Assembly (NCBI GenBank): GCA_012719125.1
Contig: JAAYAY010000028.1
Span: forward strand, 100,282 to 164,281
Direction of reading: 5' to 3'
Length of the DNA: 64,000 nt
Origin: Planctomycetaceae bacterium
GTDB lineage: Bacteria; Planctomycetota; Planctomycetia; Pirellulales; Thermoguttaceae
Each line of letters starts with the position of its first letter. Position 1 is the stretch's first letter. Below, piece after piece: positions 26,198-35,439 of this stretch. The position numbers were made by a program, and so were the translations under genes. The notes below the pieces were generated by a model. It saw only the letters and a program-made list of their open reading frames with translations, did not search any database and was not told the DNA's origin.

Positions 26198-28111
26198 GTG
26201 GTGTGGAATGCGATTAGAAGTGGTATGGCGTCTTGGTTTCTTGGCCTCGCCCTGACCGGTCAGGTTGCGGTTGCTGGGACAGAGGATTTGGGAGGTGGGT
26301 TTCTGCATCATGGCGTGGCGACGCCGGTGAGCAACCACCGGGGTACGGTTGCGACGGTCGACGGGCAGGGACGGAACGTGGTGCTGGTGTGGCTGTTCGA
26401 TCTTCGCGGCGGCTACGCGATTCTGATGATCGATGCTGAAACCGGCGAGAGCCGGCAGGTGAAGACGCCGTTTCCGCCGGGCGGCGATTGTCCCTATGCA
26501 TCGATCCTCTCGTCGAAGAACCGGTACTACACGCATTTCAACGGGTATTTCTCCGAGTTTGACCCGGCCAAGGGGGAGTTCAGTTTCTTCCAGAAGACGA
26601 CGCCGCAGATGGCGATGAGCATGACCGAAGACGACGGGGGCGTGATCTGGTCGGTCAGCTATCCGAACAGCGGGTTGGCGTCGTACGATCCGGAGACGGG
26701 GGAGTTCAAGGACTACGGATCGTTGCACCGGGAGAACTGGCGGCAGTATCCGCGGTCGATCGCGGCCGACGACCAGGGTTGGGTCTACTTTGGGATCGGC
26801 AATACGCACAGCCACCTGATGGCGTTCGATCGCGAGACGAAGCAGGTGAAGGAACTCGTCGCACAGGCGGGATCGGCCAAGGGTTGCGCGTCGGTGTATC
26901 GCGACATGGATGGGAAGGTCTACGGCCAGCATCCGGGAGAGAGTGGCTGTTATCGGCTGTATGAGGGGACGGCCGAGAAGATGGGCAAGCACGACGGGCG
27001 CAGGGCCAAGTCGATCGTTGCGGGGAGCCAGGGGTTGTTTCATCAAGGCTTCCCCGACGGGAGCCGGCTGTTGACGTGCGACCTGGTGGATCGGGTGCTG
27101 AGGGTGAAGCCGGCGAAGAGTGAGTCGGTGAGGGAGGTTCGTTTCGATTACACGAGTGAAGGGGCGCATATCATGGGGCTGGCCGCGCCGCCGGACGGCA
27201 CGATCTGCGGCGGCACCGCGTTTCCGATGCGGTTCTTTCGCTATGACCCCAAGAGCGACGGGTGGGTCAATCGGGAGAGTTATGGTCAGTGGAACACGGT
27301 GGCAAGACAGGGGAGCCGGTTCTTTGTAGGAGGATATGGAGGGGGATTCCTGCTCGAGTGGGACCCGGCCGCGGAATGGGTGGCCACTGTGCAGGGGAAG
27401 GAGGGCTGCAACCCGCAGTTCCTGACTGAATGCACGCCGACGATCCATCGTCCGCACGAGCTGCTGGCCCATCCCGACGGGAAGACGCTGGTTCTGGGAG
27501 GCACGCCCGGTTATGGATACACGGGGGGCGGGTTGTTGTTCTGGGATCGAGAAACCAAGAGCCGGACACTGCTGGAACATTCGGACATCCTGCCCGAACA
27601 CTCGACCATGTCGCTGGGGGCCATTGACGGGGGGAAGCTTCTCGGCGGGACGACGACTGCGGCCGGCACCGGGGGCGAGAAGAAGGCGAAGGAGGCCGAG
27701 TTGTACCTGCTCGACATGGCCAGCAAGAAGGTCGAGTGGCATGGGGCCGTTCTGCCGGGCGTTCAGTCGTACACCGACCTGTGCGGCGGCCCTCGAGGCC
27801 TGGTCTACGGCGTCGCCGACGGAACGAGGTTTTTTGTTTTTGATCCGGCAGAGCGGAGGATGGTTCACGAGTCGGTCCCGCCGTACGGCCGGTCGGCGTC
27901 TCAGCAGGGTCCTCGGGTGTTTGTCGTCGGGCCGGACGGTGTGACCTATATGCTGTTTGTGCAGGGGATCGCCCGGATCGATCCGGAAACGTACGGGATC
28001 GAGTTGATCGGCAAATCGCCGGTTCCGATCGGTCCCGGCGGGGATATCCTGGGGAGGCGGATCTATTTCGGGAGCGGGTCGCACATGTACAGTTACACGC
28101 TGCCGGAGTAG
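26198..28111 (+). CDS. Secreted beta-propeller protein
   Basis: 637 residues. I chose the GTG at 26198 because AAGGAG lies seven bases before it and a signal peptide follows (MASWFLGLALTGQVAVAG). The protein is a chain of propeller blades with recurring D-x-E-T-G/K and G-x-x-Y/W patterns (SYDPETGEFKDYGSLHRENW, AFDRETKQVKELV, FRYDPKSDGWVNRE, LLFWDRETKSRTLLEHS), like lyase/SMP-30/Vgb-type propellers. No catalytic set is evident. It is the last gene before the redox pair but has its own upstream repeat motif. Confidence 0.7.
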   Translation: MVWNAIRSGMASWFLGLALTGQVAVAGTEDLGGGFLHHGVATPVSNHRGTVATVDGQGRNVVLVWLFDLRGGYAILMIDAETGESRQVKTPFPPGGDCPYASILSSKNRYYTHFNGYFSEFDPAKGEFSFFQKTTPQMAMSMTEDDGGVIWSVSYPNSGLASYDPETGEFKDYGSLHRENWRQYPRSIAADDQGWVYFGIGNTHSHLMAFDRETKQVKELVAQAGSAKGCASVYRDMDGKVYGQHPGESGCYRLYEGTAEKMGKHDGRRAKSIVAGSQGLFHQGFPDGSRLLTCDLVDRVLRVKPAKSESVREVRFDYTSEGAHIMGLAAPPDGTICGGTAFPMRFFRYDPKSDGWVNRESYGQWNTVARQGSRFFVGGYGGGFLLEWDPAAEWVATVQGKEGCNPQFLTECTPTIHRPHELLAHPDGKTLVLGGTPGYGYTGGGLLFWDRETKSRTLLEHSDILPEHSTMSLGAIDGGKLLGGTTTAAGTGGEKKAKEAELYLLDMASKKVEWHGAVLPGVQSYTDLCGGPRGLVYGVADGTRFFVFDPAERRMVHESVPPYGRSASQQGPRVFVVGPDGVTYMLFVQGIARIDPETYGIELIGKSPVPIGPGGDILGRRIYFGSGSHMYSYTLPE

Positions 28112-28279
28112 AGCGGGACTTTTGTCAGGAATACCCGACTCTATTCAGTTTGGCCGGCCTGACCGGGCGTGGAGGACTACTGACAAACGGCTCGCGGTCC
28201 TTTAGAATTGGCATTTTGCCTTCCTGCCTGGCGGCCCCTTGGACCATCCTGCCGCCCGTAACATTGCGGAGACTCGTTC

Positions 28280-30310
28280 ATGTCTCGATATTCCCTGATC
28301 ACGATCCTTTTGCTTGCGGCGACGAGTGTGAATCTGGCCCAGGGGGCCGACGAATCGCGGTTCACGAAGACCAACAGCCGCAGCCAGTACGTGCACTGGA
28401 TCGATCTTTACGACGCGGGCGACAAGCGGATCGATCCGACGGCCGAGACGGCCCCTCCCTACTCGCCTCAGTTCACCTGCGGGCGTTGTCACGACTACAA
28501 GGCGATCGTCACGGGGCACCACTTCAACGGGATCGACAAGACATCGTCGGCCGGTCGGCCCGGCGAGCCGTGGATCTGGACCGACGAACGGACGGGGACG
28601 CAGATTCCCATGTCGTATCGCGGCTGGATGGGCACCTATGATCCGGGCGCCCTGGGGATCTCGACGCGAGAGTTTGTGCTCAAGTTCGGCAGCCACCTGC
28701 CGGGCGGCGGGCCGGGCGAGGCCGTGCCGCCAGTGCCGGAGAAGGCCGGCGAAGCAGAGGCGAAGGCGGCTGAAGAAAGCAAGGAAGCGATCGAGGCTAA
28801 GCGCTGGAAGCTTTCGGGATTGCTGAACGTCGACTGCATGATCTGCCACAGCAACGATCACGCCTACAGCCAGGAAGTCTGGTGGAATCAGATCCAGAAT
28901 GAGAACTTCGCCTGGGCGGCCACGGCGGCACTTGGGATCGGGGACGTGGAAGGGAAAGTATCGGACCTGAAGGACGACTTCGACCCGGCGACGGCCGCGG
29001 CGGATTCGAAGGAGAAGTTGCCCGTCACGAAATACAACCTGGCACGGATCAACGGCGAGAAGAAGGTCTTCTTCGACGTCATCCTCAAGCCGGACAACAA
29101 CGCCTGTTACTACTGCCATTCGACGCACGCGGCTGGTGAACACGCTCCTGCAGACTGGACTCAAGATGAAGACGTCCACCTGCGAGCCGGGTTCTCGTGT
29201 GCGGATTGCCACAGCAACGGAATCGCGCATCACACGGTGCGGGGTTTCGAGGGCGAAGTGCATCCGACGGGCGAGGATGTGGCGACGTTGTCGTGCCGGG
29301 GGTGCCACATGAACGACGAGCACGGCGGGGGGCGGATGGGTGCGCCGAAGCCGCTGCACAAGGGCCTGGTGCCGCTGCACTTCGAGAGGCTTTCGTGTAC
29401 GGCCTGCCACAGCGGGCGGAAGCTCGAGGGGGAGGCCGAGTTGATCCAGACGTCGCTGGCCAACGGGTTGGGGCTGCCCGCGCACCATGTGGGCGACGTG
29501 CCGCCGGGCATCAAGGCGCCGGTGCTGGTGCGGGACCAGGGAATGCTCTATCCCCATCGTGCCGTCTGGCCGGCTTTCTGGGGGCAGATGAGCGGCGAGA
29601 CGATCACGCCGCTCAACCCGGAGGCCGTCTATGAGGCGACGCGCAGGACGTTTCGGGTCAAGCGGGGATCGAACCTTTCCGAGACAATCATGGATGTGAA
29701 GCTCAACGCCAGCGACAAGCAGGAGGCGTTGGGCGAAGAGCGGGCCAAGGTGAAGGAAGAAGAACTTACGGAGGAGGAGAAGGCCAAGCTGGAGGAGTTG
29801 ACCGCCACGCGAGCAAGAGAGAACTGGCAGCAGACGCTCGTGGGCGGACTGACGGCCGTGAAGGAACTGATCACGGCGGAGGGTGCGGAGCCGGTGTTCG
29901 TTTCTGCCGGCAAGGTCTACAAGCTGAGCGGCGAGAAGAGCGTGGAGAGCTTCGAGCACGTGGCGGCGGAGCCGTACTTGTGGAAGTTCGCCCACGACGT
30001 GCGGCCGGCGCGGGAGTCGCTCGGGGTGGGTGCGAAGGGTTGCTACGATTGCCATTCGCTGGGCGCGCCGCTGTTTGCGAGCACGGTGACGGCCGTGGGG
30101 CAGACCCCGGACGATGAGCCGGTCAGCCACGCGATGCACGAATTGGCGGGCTACGACAAGTTGAAGCTGGACGTGTGGGCCCTGTCGTTCCTGGGCCGGC
30201 CGGCGTTCAAATACTATGGGTATGCGGCCATGGGCCTGGTGAGCCTGGTGTTGCTGGCCTATGTGTTGCGGGGGATTGCGAGCGTGCTTGGGTTGATCCA
30301 TCGGAAGTAG
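28280..30310 (+). CDS. Heptaheme c-type cytochrome, membrane-anchored
   Basis: 676 residues. It starts with a signal peptide (YSLITILLLAATSVNLAQG) and has seven CxxCH haem sites: CGRCH (67-71), CMICH near 187, CYYCH near 275, CADCH near 307, CRGCH near 340, CTACH near 373 and CYDCH near 588. Six of them sit in the first 380 residues. A long charged coiled-coil-like region (KQEALGEERAKVKEEELTEE) separates the last. A C-terminal helix (YAAMGLVSLVLLAYVL) anchors it with the haems outside. The next gene encodes a histidine-rich membrane protein, so the pair probably links the quinone pool to external haems. Confidence 0.9.
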   Translation: MSRYSLITILLLAATSVNLAQGADESRFTKTNSRSQYVHWIDLYDAGDKRIDPTAETAPPYSPQFTCGRCHDYKAIVTGHHFNGIDKTSSAGRPGEPWIWTDERTGTQIPMSYRGWMGTYDPGALGISTREFVLKFGSHLPGGGPGEAVPPVPEKAGEAEAKAAEESKEAIEAKRWKLSGLLNVDCMICHSNDHAYSQEVWWNQIQNENFAWAATAALGIGDVEGKVSDLKDDFDPATAAADSKEKLPVTKYNLARINGEKKVFFDVILKPDNNACYYCHSTHAAGEHAPADWTQDEDVHLRAGFSCADCHSNGIAHHTVRGFEGEVHPTGEDVATLSCRGCHMNDEHGGGRMGAPKPLHKGLVPLHFERLSCTACHSGRKLEGEAELIQTSLANGLGLPAHHVGDVPPGIKAPVLVRDQGMLYPHRAVWPAFWGQMSGETITPLNPEAVYEATRRTFRVKRGSNLSETIMDVKLNASDKQEALGEERAKVKEEELTEEEKAKLEELTATRARENWQQTLVGGLTAVKELITAEGAEPVFVSAGKVYKLSGEKSVESFEHVAAEPYLWKFAHDVRPARESLGVGAKGCYDCHSLGAPLFASTVTAVGQTPDDEPVSHAMHELAGYDKLKLDVWALSFLGRPAFKYYGYAAMGLVSLVLLAYVLRGIASVLGLIHRK

Positions 30311-30403
30311 CGAGGGTCGCTGAGGTGGGAGGTTTTCTCTCCTCGCTGACGCTTCGGGTTCCTGTGGGTGCGAGCGTGTCACTTTGAGAATTGGAGCGAG
30401 TCG

Positions 30404-31003
30404 ATGTTGGGCGAGTTGAACCGAGTTCTGGCTGCCGGAGATACGGGTGAGCTTTTCCGGCTGGTGCTGCCGTATGCCTTCGCCGTTATTCCGGTGATCA
30501 TCGTGGTTCATCTATTGATCTCGCTGGTTTTTCGGGGCGCGCCTGCCGAACGCAAGCGATGGAACCTCTGGGACATTTTGATCTACCTGGGCACGCTGGG
30601 ATGCGTGGGCGGCCTGGCGGCTACGTCCTTTGTAGAAGTGCTGCGGCACGGCGAGTTGGGGGGCTGGCCGCTGTTCTTGCACATGTGCGGGGCCGGCGCG
30701 TTCACGGCGGTGCTGCCGCTGCTGGTTCTGAGTTGGGCCCATTTGAACCAATTCGAGGTCGGCCCGGCGACGGGCAAGACGGCTCCGGCCAAGTTCTACT
30801 GGCTGCCCAAGCTGATGTTCTGGGTGATCGTTGCCGGCGGTATCGTGGTAACGATGACGATGTTGGTCAGCATGCTGCCGATTTTTGGGACCGACGGCAT
30901 GCTGGTCCTGCTCGACCTGCATCGCTATAGCGGGCTGATCGTGGTTTTGGCGCTTGTCCTGCATCTGTACGGGGTTGCCGTGCAACGGATGGGATTGCGG
31001 TAG
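30404..31003 (+). CDS. Cytochrome b-like integral membrane protein
   Basis: 199 residues from ATG 30404, preceded by GGAG. Five hydrophobic helices are visible, with histidines placed inside or at the ends of several: VVHLLIS, EVLRHGE, FLHMCGAG, LSWAHLNQ, LLDLHRYSG and LVLHLYGV. Paired histidines in helices 3 to 5 suit two b-type haems, as in cytochrome b561/NrfD-like quinol-oxidising subunits. It lies 93 bases after the heptaheme cytochrome gene on the same strand. A quinol-to-cytochrome-c oxidoreductase is the likely role; direction of electron flow is not known. Confidence 0.65.
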   Translation: MLGELNRVLAAGDTGELFRLVLPYAFAVIPVIIVVHLLISLVFRGAPAERKRWNLWDILIYLGTLGCVGGLAATSFVEVLRHGELGGWPLFLHMCGAGAFTAVLPLLVLSWAHLNQFEVGPATGKTAPAKFYWLPKLMFWVIVAGGIVVTMTMLVSMLPIFGTDGMLVLLDLHRYSGLIVVLALVLHLYGVAVQRMGLR

Positions 31004-31073
31004 GTCCACTTGAAGACCAGCAGGCCAAAGATGACCTCCGCTGCTTGGGCGGGCTACCAGGGAGAAACTGGTC

Positions 31074-31394
31074 TCAGATGAAGAACAGGTCGAGCACGCC
31101 TGACGCCATCTTCAACACCGACCCCAAAAGGATGCGGACGACGACGAAGGCCCCGAGAACATAGAGCGTCTTGCGAGTCGACAGCCCGAAGCCCAGGCGA
31201 ACGATCAGGCCGACGGACAGGAGCAGGGGCAAGATGGCGGGGACGCCCATCCAAGTGTAGAGCAGCCATTTCCAACCGGCCATTGCCAGGCAGATGGCGA
31301 CCAGTGGAGTCCACTTGGGAGCCTTCTCGCGCAGGACGACCCAGAGGATGGCATAGAGGATAAACGCGTCGAGAGCGAGTCGCAGGAGGAGCAT
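31074..31394 (-). CDS. Small integral membrane protein of unknown function
   Basis: 106 residues with three or four hydrophobic helices (LALDAFILYAILWVVL, ILPLLLSVGLIVRLGFG, TLYVLGAFVVVRILLG). No domain is recognised. It lies 226 bases downstream of the GT4 gene of the lipopolysaccharide-type cluster and points the same way, so it may be the last gene of that operon. The start has only weak upstream support. Confidence 0.5.
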   Translation of the reverse strand: MLLLRLALDAFILYAILWVVLREKAPKWTPLVAICLAMAGWKWLLYTWMGVPAILPLLLSVGLIVRLGFGLSTRKTLYVLGAFVVVRILLGSVLKMASGVLDLFFI

Positions 31395-31620
31395 CGGCGT
31401 TGGTCGTTCCGTCTCTTCTCGGGGGTTCCATCACGAGTGAGCCGTGCCACGCCCGGTGGGCGCGAACCGGCGCGAAGCCGCATCCCTACTTTATCGGGGT
31501 TCCGTTCGATTCACAAGCGAGGGGACGAAGGTCGGTTCTCTGCCTTGCTCTTCGCCGGAGGTCGCGGTTTCTTGTGCCGCGGAGCGGGTGGCTGGGTGGC
31601 GCCTCGCCTTTCCGGCCCCA

Positions 31621-32781
31621 TTAGGCGGCGCGAGAATTGCAGCGGCGTGCGGCGGCTTCGAGGTAGACGGCCTCGACCGCGTCGCAGTTTCGTGCGAAGG
31701 TGTGCTGGAGGGCCAATTGCCGGGCGGCCAAGCCCATGCTCTGGCGGAGCGACGGTTCCAGCAGGCGGGTAAGGCATGCAGTCATGGCGTCGGTCTCCTC
31801 GGGGCGGGCAACGAGGAACCCTTCGCGGCCGTCGGTCATGAGTTCGTCGACGCCGGTGGCCCGGGTCGATACGACGGGCAGTCCCGACGCCAGGGCCTCG
31901 AGGACGACGAGGCTGCAGGTGTCGAAGTAGGTGGGATGGATGAGGACGTCGGCGGCCGCGAGGAAGGGAACCGATTCGGAGCGGGGCCCAAGGAAGGTGA
32001 GGGAACGGTCGACTTGGAGTGAACGGGCGAGCCGGCGATAGCGGCGCGGCGAGCCACCGCCGACGACGGCCAGGTGAACGGGCCGGTTTGCCTGACGCAG
32101 CCTGGCCAGGACACGGATAGCTGCGCCGAGGCCCTTGAGGCGGAAGTTGTGGGCGATCAGCAGGAGCAATAGTGTATCGGGGGCGAGCCCCAGTTCGTCC
32201 CGCGTGGGATCGCGATACCGGGACCGATTCTCCGGCGTGTATCGGTCGCAGTCGACGCCGTTGGGCACGACTCGAATGGCCTGGCGATCGACGCCGTGGT
32301 ATACAACGAAGTCATCGGCGGCTTTTTGAGAGAGGGCGACGAAGAGCCGGCCGTCGTTGACGAATTGCCGGGCCTCGATGGCGGCGAATTCGCGGTATCG
32401 AGGCAGCACGCCGACGGCCAGACGCTTCAATGCTCGCAGAGGTGGGGGTAGCATCTGCAGCTTGCGATCGGTCATTGCCGCGCGGGAGCCGAAGTGAGGC
32501 TGGTAGACGTCGCAGTACCATCCCGCCCCGGTGTCGTGGATGACGTCGAGGCCGAGCATGGCCAATTGGGTTTGGAGAGCGGCGGCGTACTCCGTGCGGG
32601 ACGGGCCGGTTCGCAGGAGATGCCGATGCAGGGACAGGATTGCATGGTGGTCGGCGAACGATCGCGCGAAGACGTGCAGTTCGTGTCCGCGGGCGATCAT
32701 GGCGTCGACGAACTGCGAGGCCCAGTGTTCGAGGCCGCCACGCGAGGGATCGAGATGTTCGACGACAAGTCCAATTCTCAT
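31621..32781 (-). CDS. GT4 glycosyltransferase, WaaG-like
   Basis: 386 residues from ATG 32781, whose ATGA overlaps the stop of the kinase gene. The two Rossmann halves are clear: the N-terminal MRIGLVVEHLDPSRGGLEHW and the C-terminal donor site VLIHPTYFDTCSLVVLEALA with the E-x7-E motif, VVSTRATGVDELM. HLAVVGGGSPRRYRRLA is the strand before it. The layout and the neighbours (heptosyltransferase, heptose-kinase-like protein) match WaaG, which adds the first glucose to the lipopolysaccharide inner core in the cytoplasm. Confidence 0.8.
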   Translation of the reverse strand: MRIGLVVEHLDPSRGGLEHWASQFVDAMIARGHELHVFARSFADHHAILSLHRHLLRTGPSRTEYAAALQTQLAMLGLDVIHDTGAGWYCDVYQPHFGSRAAMTDRKLQMLPPPLRALKRLAVGVLPRYREFAAIEARQFVNDGRLFVALSQKAADDFVVYHGVDRQAIRVVPNGVDCDRYTPENRSRYRDPTRDELGLAPDTLLLLLIAHNFRLKGLGAAIRVLARLRQANRPVHLAVVGGGSPRRYRRLARSLQVDRSLTFLGPRSESVPFLAAADVLIHPTYFDTCSLVVLEALASGLPVVSTRATGVDELMTDGREGFLVARPEETDAMTACLTRLLEPSLRQSMGLAARQLALQHTFARNCDAVEAVYLEAAARRCNSRAA

Positions 32782-33641
32782 GCGATGCGTCCCTGCTTGC
32801 TTTCCATGGCCTGGTGTTTGGCCAAAACTTCCCGTATGAGCCGCTTGTGTTCCGGCCGGAGCTTGGAGACGCCCAAGTAGCGGCGGATGAATGCCATCTT
32901 CAGAGAGCACTTGATGCGATCGCGGGGTGCCGAGTAGGCCAATTGAGCGAGATCTTTGACCAGCCATCGCCGGCGGCCTTTGGTTCGGGTCTGAACGCGT
33001 TGCAGATCGATGAGCCGGATCTCGAAGTCACCGGGACCATTTTCGCGAACGAAGAAGTGGCAGCAGTAGAGATCGCGATGATTGAAGCCGGCCCGGTGGA
33101 ACCTGGCGGCGACGGCGGCCACTCGTTCGGTCAAGCGGTCGAGGTCCGGGTCGCGGGGGCCGGTGCGTGCGGTATCGAGGGGGGCGAATCGTGCGCGGAG
33201 AAAATCGTCCAACTGCGTGAAGCCTTCGAGTTCGGGCGTGAGCAGGAAGGATTCGAGCAGGCCGTCGGGGCGGAGGCGCTGGCCGCAGGCCGCCAGTTCC
33301 ATGCAGGGGATGCCCGCGGCTTCCAGCTTTCGCAGGTTGATTGCCTCCTGGCGGCCGGCGGACGGTGCGTCGGGCAGCCAGAGCCAGGCTTTCAGCCGGC
33401 GCCAGCGGGAGCGGGTGTGGTGTTTCTTGAGGAACAGGTTGCGGCGGCGTCCGTTCACGTTCAGTCTCAGTTGCCAGTTCTCGCGATCGCTCAGCGCCCG
33501 CAGGCAAAATCCGCGGTCGGTCTGCATGATCGCGTCGAAGCGATCGAGGCGAGCGTCGCGAAGGGCGTCGCGATAGTCGTCGGCGATCCAGAGCGGTTCG
33601 GCGTCCAGAGCGGCGAGCGTGGGATTACTGACCTCGGACAT
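32778..33641 (-). CDS. WaaP/RfaP-like LPS core kinase
   Basis: 287 residues. A protein-kinase-like fold is seen in NLFLKKHHTRSRWRRLKAWL (ATP-binding lysines), EAINLRKLEAAGIPCMEL, and the catalytic loop FNHRDLYCCHFFV, followed by IRLIDLQRV, the metal-binding aspartate. This is the signature of WaaP (RfaP) heptose kinases and their KdkA-type relatives, which phosphorylate the lipopolysaccharide inner core. It overlaps the upstream heptosyltransferase gene by 17 bases and the downstream GT4 gene by 4, so all three are translationally linked. Confidence 0.85.
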   Translation of the reverse strand: MSEVSNPTLAALDAEPLWIADDYRDALRDARLDRFDAIMQTDRGFCLRALSDRENWQLRLNVNGRRRNLFLKKHHTRSRWRRLKAWLWLPDAPSAGRQEAINLRKLEAAGIPCMELAACGQRLRPDGLLESFLLTPELEGFTQLDDFLRARFAPLDTARTGPRDPDLDRLTERVAAVAARFHRAGFNHRDLYCCHFFVRENGPGDFEIRLIDLQRVQTRTKGRRRWLVKDLAQLAYSAPRDRIKCSLKMAFIRRYLGVSKLRPEHKRLIREVLAKHQAMESKQGRIA

Positions 33642-34791
33642 CGTCGGAGAAGAGGGCTGGTGAGGACGGTTGGTAAGGCAGGCCGACGACGTCGCGTTTC
33701 GGCAAATCGTGGCGAGCGATCCAGGCGGCCACTTCGCGGTAGACGCGTTCGACGGACAGGCCTCGCATGCACTGGTGATGGCCGCGAGGGCAGGTTCTCC
33801 GCCCGCAACCGACGCATTCGAGGTCGTTGCGGTAGAGGTCGACGGCGTCGACGGTAGGATTCCTGCCCCAGAGGGGGAGAACGGGACCGTAGACGGTGAC
33901 GACGCAACGTCCGAGTGCGGCGGCCATGTGGCGAGGTCCGCTGTCGGTGGTGACCATCAGCCGGCTGCGGCGGATGCAGGCCTTGGCCGTGCCGAGGCCC
34001 AGGGGCTGGTCGGCCATGGAGACGACACGGGGGTGTCCGGCCAGTTGGACGATCTGTCTTGCAGTCACCAGTTCGTTGGGACCGCACATGACGAGGACGT
34101 CGTGATCCAGCGTGCCGGCGATTCGCCGGGCCAGTTGGGCGAAGTGTTCCACCGGCCAGAGCTTGGCGCTGCCGTAGGCGCCGCTGCAGTTGACGGTCAC
34201 GATCCGGCCGTCCCGGCGAAGGTCCAATTCGTGGAATACCTGGTCGGCCGATTGTTCGTCGGCTTGGGTGATAGCCAGGTGCAGACGACGGCTTTCCTCG
34301 GGGCAGCCGACCGCCTCGGACAGGCGAAGATAGTAGTCGACCATGGGAAGATCGACGGTATGCCCGTCGATTCTGGGGCGATAGACCTTGCCGGTCAGCA
34401 GCGGTCCGCGGAGGTTTCTGGCGTAGCCGATGCGTTCGGCGGCCCGGCCGAACCAAGCGAGGACGGCGGAACGGGGCGAGTTCGGCATGAGGATCATCAT
34501 GTCGAACCTGGCGGCCCGGATCTTTCGGAGGATGGCGAAGTGCCCGGTTTCGCGGGAGCGCTTGTGGGGATTGAAGTACCACTGTTCGTCGAGCCAGCCG
34601 GTGCCGCCGAGGACTTCCTTGAGATAGGGGCGCATGATCCCGACGAGATGGCTCGTGGGGAAATGGCCTCGAATCGCCCTCAGGGTGGGCGTCGCCATGA
34701 CGAAGTCACCCAACCAGGTCGGGAGGAAGATGCCGATGTTTGCGGGAGCGTTCTTCCTGTAAACTGGCATGCGTGGAATCTCGCCGTCCAT
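33625..34791 (-). CDS. ADP-heptose:LPS heptosyltransferase (GT9)
   Basis: 388 residues if started at ATG 34791; another ATG at 34770 (MPVYRKN) has a better-placed GGCGAG. The frame is open further upstream. GT9 motifs are present: NIGIFLPTWLGDFVMATPTL at the N-terminus, VTVNCSGAYGSAKLWPVEHF (donor strand), DHDVLVMCGPNE, and LMVTTDSGPRHMAAALG, where D-S-G-P-x-H binds ADP-heptose. The cysteine cluster CVGCGRRTCPRGHHQCM is usual for WaaF-type enzymes. It heads the three-gene inner-core operon, implying that this planctomycete makes a heptose-containing core. Confidence 0.85.
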   Translation of the reverse strand: MDGEIPRMPVYRKNAPANIGIFLPTWLGDFVMATPTLRAIRGHFPTSHLVGIMRPYLKEVLGGTGWLDEQWYFNPHKRSRETGHFAILRKIRAARFDMMILMPNSPRSAVLAWFGRAAERIGYARNLRGPLLTGKVYRPRIDGHTVDLPMVDYYLRLSEAVGCPEESRRLHLAITQADEQSADQVFHELDLRRDGRIVTVNCSGAYGSAKLWPVEHFAQLARRIAGTLDHDVLVMCGPNELVTARQIVQLAGHPRVVSMADQPLGLGTAKACIRRSRLMVTTDSGPRHMAAALGRCVVTVYGPVLPLWGRNPTVDAVDLYRNDLECVGCGRRTCPRGHHQCMRGLSVERVYREVAAWIARHDLPKRDVVGLPYQPSSPALFSDDVRGQ

Positions 34792-34957
34792 GGCCTGACG
34801 TGACTTTCCCAACGGAGCGGGGGAATGGCAGCATACCCCTTGGCTTCCATTTTGACCAAGGGCAGTTTGAGCCAAGGTAACCACAATGAGGGGTGCCGAT
34901 CAGCCAAGCAACCGGCTTGTTTGCCTCGGAACCTGCCCTCCAACCCATTTCTCAACG

Positions 34958-35341
34958 ATGCCATCGTTTGCCAGGCTTTTCTATACTCTCTGGACTTCGC
35001 CAAATACGGTGCTGGGGGCAGGGCTTGGGTTGATCGTGTTGCTCTCGGGCGGACGCGTGCAGGTCAGGAGGGGCGTGCTGGAGTTTTGTGGCCCGGCGAT
35101 CCGGTGGGGGCTTGGACGCTTTGCCAGCGCGATCACTTTTGGGCACACGATCCTTGGCGTGGATCAGGAGGCACTCGACCGGTGTCGCGACCATGAACAC
35201 GTGCATGTGCGCCAGTACGAGCGATGGGGGCCGTTGTTTCTGCCGGCGTACGTGCTGTTCTGGATCGTGCTGAGAGTGCGGGGGCGGGACGGGTATCGAG
35301 AGAACCCGTTCGAGCGGCAGGCGTTCGAGGAGACGGAGTGA
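34958..35341 (+). CDS. Small membrane protein with HExVHVRQYERWG motif
   Basis: 127 residues from ATG 34958. Hydrophobic segments flank a striking central stretch DHEHVHVRQYERWGPLF, in which two or three histidines and a glutamate are spaced as in a metal site (HEHVH). The end is basic and polar (RDGYRENPFERQAFEE). It resembles planctomycete and myxobacterial membrane proteins with an H-E-x-x-H-x-x-Q-Y pattern, possibly a zinc-dependent peptidase-like fold, but the short length argues against a full enzyme. It is divergent from the LPS-type operon. Confidence 0.55.
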   Translation: MPSFARLFYTLWTSPNTVLGAGLGLIVLLSGGRVQVRRGVLEFCGPAIRWGLGRFASAITFGHTILGVDQEALDRCRDHEHVHVRQYERWGPLFLPAYVLFWIVLRVRGRDGYRENPFERQAFEETE

Positions 35342-35372
35342 GTGGGAAGCGGGCGCATGGCAAGCGGGGCGT

Positions 35373-35439
35373 GAGGGGTTTCACGCCAAGGAGAGGGTAT
35401 TCGCGGGCTTTTCTTTGCGCCTTTGCGTGAAATCCCCTC
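35373..35439. repeat. Palindromic repeat of the TTTCACGCAAAGG type
   Basis: GAGGGGTTTCACGCCAAG and CTTTGCGTGAAATCCCCTC pair with one bulge. A related half-palindrome (GGGGGTTTCACGCCAAGGCG) is at about 26019-26038. It may end transcription of the preceding small membrane gene. Confidence 0.5.

Noticed and set aside
26036..28084. A 682-codon minus-strand frame opposite the propeller gene
   Set aside because: No start signal, no domains, proline/arginine-rich; the plus-strand gene has signal peptide and blade repeats.
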